Assembly: GCF_029478665.1 (NCBI RefSeq)
Contig: NZ_JARPQB010000049.1
Span: 1 to 41,745 of the forward strand
Length of the DNA stretch: 41,745 nt
Direction: 5' to 3'
Source of the DNA: Pseudomonas entomophila
GTDB lineage: Bacteria > Pseudomonadota > Gammaproteobacteria > Pseudomonadales > Pseudomonadaceae
Shown one piece after another: positions 25,141-33,700 of the stretch; within the stretch, counting starts at the first letter, position 1; each line of letters opens with the position of its first letter. The notes beneath the pieces are model-generated. The model had not been told where the DNA came from. It saw only the letters and a list, made by a program, of their open reading frames with translations, and did not search any database. Made by a program: the position numbers and the translations under genes.

Positions 25141-26565
25141 ATGTTTCGTGCTCAACGGGTCGTCGTTCTAGCCTGGCTGTTCTCCTCATGTGCCCTGGCC
25201 GTACCGGTATCGGAGCGCGCCGAATTGATGGCTGTCTATCGGCAAGCTGTTGAGCACAACACTGAGATCGCGGCTGCTCGTGCCGATTTTGCCGCCCGCC
25301 AGGAGGCCTTGCCCCAGGCGCGGGCCAATCTGCTGCCTGCCATCAGCGTCGGCTCGACCGTCGAATCAACTCGCCTGACCCGCGACAAACCCGAGCTGAC
25401 CCGGGCGCGCAGCGGCACGACGGTCCAGGCCAATCTCAAGCAACCGCTTTTCAACGCCGCTTTCTGGTTCGAGCTCAAGGCGGCCAAGGCCAGCACTGCA
25501 CAAGCGGCATTGGAGTTGTCGGCGAAGGAGCAGGCGCTGATCCTGAAGACCGCCGAGGTCTACTTCGAGACGCTGCGCGCCACAGATGAGCACGCTACCT
25601 CGGTTGCCGAAGAGACCGCACTCAAGCAGCAGCGTGACCAGGCGCAGGCTCGGCTCAAGGGCGGATTGTCGAGTATTACCGACGTGCTGGACGCACAATC
25701 GGCCTACGACAATGCGATGGCCAACCGCAAACTGGCGCAGCGGCAGGTGGACGATGCCTTTGAACAGTTGATTCGTCTGACGAGCAAACCTTACGCGAGC
25801 ATTGAAGGCATGCGTCATCAGATGCCCGTGCATGCCCCAGTCCCCGATGACACCCAAGCCTGGGTCGATGCGGCGTTGGGGAAGAACCTGACGCTGCAGG
25901 CCAGCAACTATGCCGTGCAAGCGGCGGAGGAAAACCTCAGCCAGCGTCGTGCTGGCCACGCCCCGACCGTCGATGCGGTGGTGTCCTATCGGCGTGGCGA
26001 CAATGACAGTTTTGGTTACAGCAACCCAAGCGACTTCGGGCTTGACGGCTATCGCGGCAACGTCGCCCAGAGCAGCGTCGCCCTGGAAATGAACCTCCCG
26101 CTGTTCAACGGTGGGCGCACCAGCTCGCAGTCGCGCGAGGCCTACCAACGCTTGGCGCAGAGCGAAGAGCAGCGCGAGGGCCAGCGCCGGGAGGTGGTCC
26201 TCGATGCGCGTAATTTCTTCCGTGCCGTCAACTCGGATATCGAGCAGATCCATGCGCGCAGGCAGACGATCCTGTCGAGCCAGGAATCGTTGAAAGCTTC
26301 GAAGGTCGGGGCCGATATCGGCACGCGCAACACCGTCGATGTACTCAATGCCCAACGCCAGTTGTTCAAGGCCGTGCGCGACTACAACAACGCCCGCTAC
26401 GACTTCATCCTCAACAACCTGAGATTGAAACAGGCGGCCGGCATGCTGGCTGCTGATGATTTGCAGTCGCTCGCCAGCTATCTGAAAGCTGACTACGAGC
26501 CACAACGCGACTTTCTACCGCCGGAGCTGATGTCGGCCTCCGTTGCGGGATTATCCCGGCGTTAG
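25141..26565 (+). CDS. TolC-family outer-membrane factor of a type I secretion system
   Basis: A 474-residue outer-membrane channel-tunnel protein. Residues 1-20 are a signal peptide (cleavage likely after CALA). The mature part has two TolC repeats of long helices and beta strands (AVEHNTEIAAARADFAARQE, RLKGGLSSITDVLDAQSAYD, and in the second half VGADIGTRNTVDVLNAQRQ). The ATG follows AAAAGGA with seven bases spacing. It starts the secretion operon. An exported substrate would pass through a continuous channel formed with the two products downstream. A 114-bp gap separates it from the ABC gene. Confidence 0.93.
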   Translation: MFRAQRVVVLAWLFSSCALAVPVSERAELMAVYRQAVEHNTEIAAARADFAARQEALPQARANLLPAISVGSTVESTRLTRDKPELTRARSGTTVQANLKQPLFNAAFWFELKAAKASTAQAALELSAKEQALILKTAEVYFETLRATDEHATSVAEETALKQQRDQAQARLKGGLSSITDVLDAQSAYDNAMANRKLAQRQVDDAFEQLIRLTSKPYASIEGMRHQMPVHAPVPDDTQAWVDAALGKNLTLQASNYAVQAAEENLSQRRAGHAPTVDAVVSYRRGDNDSFGYSNPSDFGLDGYRGNVAQSSVALEMNLPLFNGGRTSSQSREAYQRLAQSEEQREGQRREVVLDARNFFRAVNSDIEQIHARRQTILSSQESLKASKVGADIGTRNTVDVLNAQRQLFKAVRDYNNARYDFILNNLRLKQAAGMLAADDLQSLASYLKADYEPQRDFLPPELMSASVAGLSRR

Positions 26566-26679
26566 CCAGAACCCTGCTGCCATGCCTGGTCTGTTCGGGC
26601 ATGAGGTGGGAGTGTGCTCCTCCCGTGGCCGGGGCACGCCAAGGGCAAGATCAACCGGCGTATTCGATGATTCACCAGC

Positions 26680-28836
26680 ATGGAAGCACTTATGCAAGGA
26701 CCCGGGGCCGATGCGGCCCAAACCAAAGGCGCAGTCGACACAGGTTTGGCCTGTCTTGCCATGTTGGCGCGCTTTCACAACCTCGCGGTTTCACCCGAGC
26801 AACTGGCCCATGAGTATCTCGTGCAGGGCCAGGCCTTCGGTAGGGCCGAGATTCTGCTAGCCGCCCGTCAGCTCGATCTGAAGGCCAAGGCCATCCGTAC
26901 CACCTTCGATCGGCTGGCGCGAACACCATTGCCAGCCATCGCCTGTGACAGCGGTGGAGGTTTTTTCATCATCGCCCGTGTCGACGAGGGCAAGGTGTTG
27001 ATCCACGACCCCCTTTCCCAGCGTCCGGAATTGCTCGATGTCGAGCAATTGCAGGCGCGTTGGGGGGGCGAGATGATCCTGTTGCGCTCCCAGGCATCGC
27101 TAGCGGCGGAGCTGTCGCGATTCGATTTCACCTGGTTCATTCCTGCCATCGTGAAATACCGCAAGCTGCTTGGTGAAGTCTTGCTGGTGTCGTTCGTGCT
27201 GCAGATCTTTGCGCTGCTGACGCCGCTGTTCTTCCAGGTGGTCATGGACAAGGTGCTGGTGCACCACGGCTTGACCACACTGGATGTGATCGCCATCGGT
27301 CTGCTGGGCATCATGCTCTTCGAAACCATCCTGAGTGGCTTGCGCAGCTATGTCTTTGCCCATACGGCAAGCCGTATCGACGTCGAGTTGGGTTCCAGGT
27401 TGTTCCGGCACCTGGTGACGCTACCGCTGTCGTACTTCCAGGCCCGGCGCGTCGGTGACTCGGTTGCCAGGGTGCGTGAGCTGGAGAATATCCGCAGCTT
27501 CCTGACCGGCAATGCCATCACACTGCTGCTGGATGTGCTGTTCTCGGTGGTTTTCATCGCCGTGATGTTCTTCTACAGCGGCTGGTTGACGCTGGTGGTG
27601 CTGTTGTCACTGCCGCTTTACTTCGTCGTCTCGTTGGTGATCACCCCGATGCTGCGTGCGCGGCTGAACGAGAGCTTTGCCCGTGGCGCGGAAAACCAGG
27701 CATTCCTGGTGGAGACAGTCAATGGCATCGACACGCTCAAGTCGATGGCGGTCGAGCCGCAGGTGACACGCAAGTGGGACAACCAACTGGCGGCGTACGT
27801 CAGTGCCGGGTTCAAGACCCAGACCTTGTCCACCGTCGCCAATGAAAGTGTTTCCCTGATCGGCAAGCTGGTGACCGTGGCGACGCTCTGGCTCGGTGCA
27901 CGCCTGGTGATCGACGGGCAGCTTTCCGTCGGTCAGCTGATCGCGTTCAACATGCTCGCGGGGCGGGTGGCCCAGCCGATCATGCGCCTGGCCCAGTTGT
28001 GGACCAACTTCCAGCAGACGGGCGTTTCGGTCGAGCGCCTGGGCGATATTCTCAATACTCAGACCGAGCTGTCGCAGACGACCCGCAGCGCGTTGCCGAC
28101 GCTCAAGGGGCGTATCGAGTTCGACCAGGTGCATTTCCGCTACCGGCCCGACGGCTCCGAGGTATTGCGTAGTGTCAGCCTGGACATCGGGGCCGGTGAG
28201 GTCATTGGTGTAGTTGGGCGCTCGGGTTCGGGCAAAAGCACGCTGACCCGCTTGCTGCAGCGTCTCTATGTGCCTGAACGAGGTCGAGTGCTGGTCGACG
28301 GCATGGATTTGGCCTTGGCCGATGTCTCGTCGTTGCGCCGACAGATCGGTGTGGTGTTGCAAGACAACATGCTGTTCAACCGCAGTATCCGCGAGAACAT
28401 CGCGCTCAGCGATCCCGGCGCGCCGCTGGAGGCGGTGATGCATGCCGCCAGGATGGCCGGTGCGCATGACTTCATCCTGGAGTTGCCGGAAGGTTACGAC
28501 ACCACCGTCGGTGAGCACGGCGCCTCGCTGTCCGGTGGCCAGCGCCAGCGAGTGGCGATTGCCCGGGCACTCATCGGCAACCCACGGATCCTGATCTTTG
28601 ATGAGGCGACCAGTGCGCTGGACTATGAGTCCGAGCGCATCGTCCAGCAGAACATGCAGACCATCTGCAAGGGCCGCACGGTCATCATCATTGCGCACCG
28701 GTTGTCGGCGGTGCGCGATGCCCACCGGATCGTGGTGATGGACCGCGGGCAAATCGTCGAGCAGGGCACTCATGCGCAACTGCTGGAACACCAGGCGGGG
28801 CACTACGCGCGCCTGCACCGTTTGCAACAAGGATAG
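26680..28836 (+). CDS. HlyB-type type I secretion ABC transporter
   Basis: A 718-residue inner-membrane exporter. Residues ~15-125 form a C39-like domain that has lost peptidase residues. The usual DCG Cys is Thr21 (DTG) and the usual His is Phe95, so it should bind but not cleave the substrate, as HlyB does. A six-helix exporter domain follows (~150-440). The nucleotide-binding domain has Walker A GRSGSGKS (513-520), signature LSGGQ (617-621), Walker B Asp641-Glu642 and H-loop His673. The start is uncertain. ATG 26680 has no ribosome site, while ATG 26692 has GGAAG five bases upstream. The gene ends six bases before hlyD. Confidence 0.95.
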   Translation: MEALMQGPGADAAQTKGAVDTGLACLAMLARFHNLAVSPEQLAHEYLVQGQAFGRAEILLAARQLDLKAKAIRTTFDRLARTPLPAIACDSGGGFFIIARVDEGKVLIHDPLSQRPELLDVEQLQARWGGEMILLRSQASLAAELSRFDFTWFIPAIVKYRKLLGEVLLVSFVLQIFALLTPLFFQVVMDKVLVHHGLTTLDVIAIGLLGIMLFETILSGLRSYVFAHTASRIDVELGSRLFRHLVTLPLSYFQARRVGDSVARVRELENIRSFLTGNAITLLLDVLFSVVFIAVMFFYSGWLTLVVLLSLPLYFVVSLVITPMLRARLNESFARGAENQAFLVETVNGIDTLKSMAVEPQVTRKWDNQLAAYVSAGFKTQTLSTVANESVSLIGKLVTVATLWLGARLVIDGQLSVGQLIAFNMLAGRVAQPIMRLAQLWTNFQQTGVSVERLGDILNTQTELSQTTRSALPTLKGRIEFDQVHFRYRPDGSEVLRSVSLDIGAGEVIGVVGRSGSGKSTLTRLLQRLYVPERGRVLVDGMDLALADVSSLRRQIGVVLQDNMLFNRSIRENIALSDPGAPLEAVMHAARMAGAHDFILELPEGYDTTVGEHGASLSGGQRQRVAIARALIGNPRILIFDEATSALDYESERIVQQNMQTICKGRTVIIIAHRLSAVRDAHRIVVMDRGQIVEQGTHAQLLEHQAGHYARLHRLQQG

Positions 28837-28841
28837 TGGCC

Positions 28842-30266
28842 ATGCGTGAACCCTCCGCCAAACGTGAACTATGGCAGCGCTACCGGCGCGCCTGGAGCCA
28901 GGCCTGGCGCCGGCGAAAACAGTTGGACGCACCACCACGCCTGGCGCATGAGGTGCAGTTCCTGCCGGCCGCGCTGGCCCTGCAGGAGCAGCCCACGCAC
29001 CCGGCGCCGCGCTACATCCTGTGGGCCATCATGCTATTTGCCGCACTGGCGCTGGCCTGGGCATGCCTGGGCGAGATCGAAGTCGTGGCGACGGCCCGTG
29101 GCAAGGTGGTGGCCAGCGGCAAGAGCAAGACCATCCAACCGAGCGAGGTGGCGGTGGTCAAGGCGATTCGGGTCTATGACGGCCAAGTGGTGAAGGCTGG
29201 CGATGTGTTGGTGGAACTCGACACGAGCGCCTCCGGCGCCGATGTCAAGCGTTTGCAAAGCGAGTTGCTGGCCGCGCAGGTCGATCGTGCGCGCGCCAGC
29301 GCTTTGCTCGATTCGATTCAGGGTAACCAGGCGCCAGGCCCTCTGGCGGGTTACCTGCCGGGGGCTGGGGCTGAGCAGGTGCAAGCGGCGCAACGCTGGT
29401 TGCAGGGTCAGTACCTGGAAATGCGCAATGCGTTGGACCAGGTGAGTGCAGAGATCGAGCAGCGTTCGGCGGAGATTCAGTCGGCCAAGGCCATTGTCGC
29501 CTCCTTGCAGCAGACGCTGCCGATCACTCGCCGCCTGGCCGATGACTACCGCTCCTTGCTCGAACAGCAGTATGTGCCGCGGCATGCCTACCTGGAAAAG
29601 CAGCAGGCCCTGCTCGACCAGGAGCGTGACCTGGCTGTGCAGCAGGCACGGGTGATCGAATTGACGGCCAGCCGCAAGGAGGCCGAGCGTCGTCGCGAGG
29701 GCACCCTGGCGCAGACCCGTCGCAGCATGCTTGACCTGCAGCAGCAAGCGGAGCAGCAGGTGGCCTCGCTGACCCAGGAACTGAAAAAGGCCGAACAGCG
29801 TGACCATCTGATGAGCCTCGCCGCGCCTGTGGACGGCACCGTGCAGCAATTGGCGATTCATACCATCGGTGGCGTCGTGACTGCCGCGCAACCGTTGATG
29901 GTCATCGTACCCAGCGACCAGCCAGTGGAAATAGAGGCAATGCTGGAGAACAAGGATGTGGGGTTTGTCCGAGAGGGCCAGCAGGCCAGCGTGAAAGTGG
30001 AAACCTTCACTTTCACCAAGTACGGCACGGTGGTGGGCGAAGTTGTCAGCGTTTCCAACGACGCCATCGACGATGAAAAACGCGGGCTGATCTACAGCAG
30101 CCGCGTGCGCTTGTTGCAGGACTTCATCTGGGTGCGCGACCAGAAGGTTGCGCTGTCGCCAGGCATGTCGGTTACGGTCGAGATCAAGACCGATCGGCGC
30201 AAGGTCATCGATTACTTCCTGAGCCCCTTGCAACAGTATGCGAATGAAAGCCTGCGGGAACGCTGA
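28842..30266 (+). CDS. HlyD-type membrane fusion protein
   Basis: A 474-residue adaptor linking the ABC exporter to the TolC-like pore. It has a short basic cytosolic N terminus, one membrane helix (~57-77), and a biotinyl-lipoyl-like half motif (ARGKVVASGKSKTIQPSE). A long alpha-helical coiled coil (~130-320, e.g. EQQYVPRHAYLEKQQAL) follows, then the returning lipoyl half and beta-barrel (APVDGTVQQLAIHTIGGVV onward). The ATG at 28842 has AAGGA with eight bases spacing. The upstream GTG overlapping the hlyB stop is less likely. Confidence 0.94.
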   Translation: MREPSAKRELWQRYRRAWSQAWRRRKQLDAPPRLAHEVQFLPAALALQEQPTHPAPRYILWAIMLFAALALAWACLGEIEVVATARGKVVASGKSKTIQPSEVAVVKAIRVYDGQVVKAGDVLVELDTSASGADVKRLQSELLAAQVDRARASALLDSIQGNQAPGPLAGYLPGAGAEQVQAAQRWLQGQYLEMRNALDQVSAEIEQRSAEIQSAKAIVASLQQTLPITRRLADDYRSLLEQQYVPRHAYLEKQQALLDQERDLAVQQARVIELTASRKEAERRREGTLAQTRRSMLDLQQQAEQQVASLTQELKKAEQRDHLMSLAAPVDGTVQQLAIHTIGGVVTAAQPLMVIVPSDQPVEIEAMLENKDVGFVREGQQASVKVETFTFTKYGTVVGEVVSVSNDAIDDEKRGLIYSSRVRLLQDFIWVRDQKVALSPGMSVTVEIKTDRRKVIDYFLSPLQQYANESLRER

Positions 30267-30313
30267 GGCCGCAGCCTGCTGGTGGGTGTAATAGCCGCAT
30301 TGGAGAGTCCTGG

Positions 30314-30697
30314 ATGTTGGAACTGAAGGCGTTGCTGGGGGCCGTGGTCGGCCCCGTGTATCTCGGCGTGTTGCTGGCGAGCCTGGTGCTGTTGACGTTC
30401 AGGCCCGTGCACGCGGCGTCCTTGTTCATCTGGGGATGCAGCCTGCCGCTGACCGCATTCTCCTACCTGGTCTGGATCCACGGCAGTGGCGGTGACCACT
30501 GGACGCTGCCGATGCTGTTCATCCAGCTTCTGGCACTGGCGCAATTGGGTTGGTTGGGCGGCTTGTGTGACGTGGTGTGGCGCATGGGCCGCTGGCTTGC
30601 CTGGAAAAGGGCCGGCCTGGTCGTTTCCATGGTCTCCGTTGTGGGGCATGGCGTTTTTCTGGGGGGGATCATGATGTTTGGGTATGGCTCTTCATGA
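30314..30697 (+). CDS. Small four-helix membrane protein inside the secretion operon
   Basis: A 127-residue, very hydrophobic protein with about four membrane helices (around 8-28, 35-55, 64-87 and 100-122). I recognise no family. Few charged residues occur outside short loops (HGSGGDHW, RMGRWLAWKR). GGAGAG lies six bases before the ATG. It lies 47 bp after hlyD and 52 bp before the RTX gene on the same strand, so it is almost certainly co-transcribed. It could assist export, protect the envelope from the protease, or be unrelated. No direct sequence evidence distinguishes these. Confidence 0.75.
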   Translation: MLELKALLGAVVGPVYLGVLLASLVLLTFRPVHAASLFIWGCSLPLTAFSYLVWIHGSGGDHWTLPMLFIQLLALAQLGWLGGLCDVVWRMGRWLAWKRAGLVVSMVSVVGHGVFLGGIMMFGYGSS

Positions 30698-30749
30698 CCC
30701 GGCCCCCTGCAAAGGTTGGTCAAGTTATCTAGTCAGAAGGAATTGAGTG

Positions 30750-33700
30750 ATGGTGTTCAGAGAGTCTACATTCGAATACATAAAGAGCCAGACCGAGCAG
30801 GCCAAGGCGATTGCCAACCAGCTTGGCGCGGCGGATGTCACCGCCCAGGGCATACTCGGGGCGATCGGCGAAGAGTATGAGTCGCTAGGTACCGTCGATA
30901 AGATCCAGACGGCACGGGTTTCCGCTTTCAGCCATGAAGAAATCAAAAACAACTACGACAGCGTGGTGAAGGATCAGCAGATCCTGCGTGATGTGGTCTC
31001 GGCCGGTTCGATCAAGAAAGGCCTGATCAAATGGGACAACCCGGTACTCAATGATGTCGGGCCAGGCAATATCAAGATCCTGACCGCGATCGACCTGCTG
31101 GCAAAGTACAATGCTGGCAACCCCGAGAACGACCCGTTGGGCCTGAAAGGTTATAACGGCGACTACAAGTCGCTGGTCAGTGACCTCTCTGATGAAAAAA
31201 ACAGTGCCAGCCTGAAGTTCGCCGCACTGATGTTGCAGGAAGGTCGCGCTTTCTATACGGAGCGAGCGGGTGCCGCCTGGGCCTCTTACGATCAGGACAC
31301 CCAGGATGCGGTACTGATCACCTACTACAACAATGGCAAGGAGTGGGCTACCGCCAGGGCGGATAAGTTTGCCGCCGACAACCCCGGTGGCCAGTACGCA
31401 CCCAAGCCCGGTGGCGGTGTAAGCGGGGGCGAGGTCTACCTTGAGAATGCCGCGCAGATCAAGAAATACGTGGGCGTTCCTTCTACCCCCATTGCGTCGG
31501 TCAGTGACAATTACTTCAAGCTCGATATCAACAATGCGGGCAGCGTGACCGAGAAGGGCGCCACCGACCACGAGCGCAATGCCGCCCAGGTGGCCGATGG
31601 TCTGGTGCGCAACGGTGGTGGCTGGAAGATCACCTACGACCCCAACAAGCTCAATATCAACCAGATGCAGGGCAACTGGGTCAACAACACCTTCACTGCC
31701 GCCGCGACCCAGATCCTTGCCGACGGCTATCGCCCGGGCAACATCAACACGGCCAGCGACGTGTTCGACTTCAGCCTGCGTGGCTCCAGCCAGGGGCTAT
31801 CCTATGGCAGCACCCTGGGAGCACTGCTGAACTCAGGCGATGCCCGCGCACGCCTGACCCTGCCTACCGACCCTTTGGTCCTGGACCTGAATGGCGATGG
31901 CGTGCGCCTGACCGATTACCTGACGGCCCCGGTGTTCTTCGACGCGGACAACGATGGTGGCAGCCTCGAGGAAACCGGTTGGGTCAGTACCGAGGATGGC
32001 ATTGTCGTGGTCGACACCAATGCCAATGGCAAGATCGACAACATCAGCGAGACCCTTTCCGAATACTTTGGTGGGGCGCCAGGCAGCAATGGTGATGCCG
32101 GGCAGAAGCGTTTCGCCAATGGTTTCGCTGCGCTGGCCAGTCTCGACAGCAATGCCGACGGGGTGTTCGACAGGCAGGATGCGGCCTGGTCGAGCGTCAA
32201 GGTCTGGGTCGATGGCAATCACGATGGCAAGAGCTGGCTAGACCTCAACGGCAATGGCGCCATCGAGGCCGGTGAAACCAGCGAGCTCAAGTCGCTGACC
32301 GAACTGGGCATCACCCGGATCAACCTCGGAAACCAAGCACAGAGTGGCGAAGTGCGTGATGGCAACGAAGTCCTGGCGCGCGGCACCTTTGTGCACAATG
32401 GCGTGACCAAGGAAGCCATCGCTGCAAACTTCGTGGCCAACCCAAACGGACACGTGTTCAGCGCCAATGGCAACGGCACGGTCATTTCGACCCAGGGATC
32501 CGGGCAGGTGGCGCCGGTCAAGGGCTATGTTTCTGCTTCGACCACTGGGGAGCGCATCGATGTGGCGCAGAAAGGGGTCAACAACGCCACCGGGGGGGCA
32601 GGCAACGATGTGCTGCTGGGTGATGCCCAGAGCAATTGGCTGGCCGGAGGCCAAGGCCGCGACAGCTTCAATGGCGGGGCCGGTGACGATGTCCTGCTGA
32701 TCGATGGTGACGACCTGCCCGGCAACATTCACGGTGGCGACGGCACCGACATCGTGCAGGTGCTCGGTGACAAAGGGGTACGCCTGAACCTGGCCGAGGC
32801 CGGTGTGGAGATTGCCCAGGGCGGGCGTGGTGATGACGTATTCATCGGTGGTGGCAACAGCACGGTCTACATGCGGGGCGGCGACGGCGACGACGTGCTG
32901 GTCGGCGGTTCGGCCAACGATGCTCTCTCTGGCGAGGATGGCGACGATTTCATCAACGGTAACGCAGGCAATGACGTGCTGCGTGGCCACCGTGGGCGTG
33001 ACCAGTTGTTCGGTGGTGAAGGCAACGACTTGATCGAAGGTGGCCTCGATGACGACAGCCTCAACGGTGGCGCCGGGGACGATGTGCTGATCGGTGGTGC
33101 CGGTGACGATATGATCGAAGGTGGCGATGGCCTGGACGTCGTGGAGCTGTCGGGTGATTTTGCCGACTACCGTCTGACCCGCACCGCAGAAGGTGTCTGG
33201 ATCAGCGACACGGTGGCGGGCCGCGATGGCACGGATTTCCTGAAGAACGTCGAGAGCGCCAACTTCCGCAACCTCAAGCAGGTGGAGATTCCGAGCGCCA
33301 TCAGCGCAGGCAGCGAGAACCCCCTGCTGGTCAAGGATGTCCTGGGCAAGGATCGGGCGGGTGTCGCCTTCGAGCGCACCAGCGCGCACCTGATCGGCAA
33401 GGAGCAGTTGCTGCAGAACGATATCGATTGGCAGCACGATGCCCTGCACATCACTGGCCTGTTCGAGGTGGTGGGCGGGAGCGCCAGCCTGACACAGGCG
33501 GGCGACGTGCTGTTCACGCCGGATGCGACCTTCACGGGCGTGATGGGTTTCAAGTACACCGTGGCCGACGCCAAGGGCAATGCGGCCACTACGGTCGTCA
33601 ACATGGGGACTGGTGAGAGCGCGACGATGCGCGCTGCCGTCTATCTGCGCACCGCCGACCTGCCGGCCGATCCGCTGGTGACCGACCAGTGGTACCTGTC

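Noticed and set aside
30750..31200. LapA-type surface adhesin with a LapG-cleavable retention module
   Set aside because: No TAAG-type cleavage motif or N-terminal retention module is seen, and no LapD/LapG genes are adjacent. The S8 and P-domains fit a released enzyme better.
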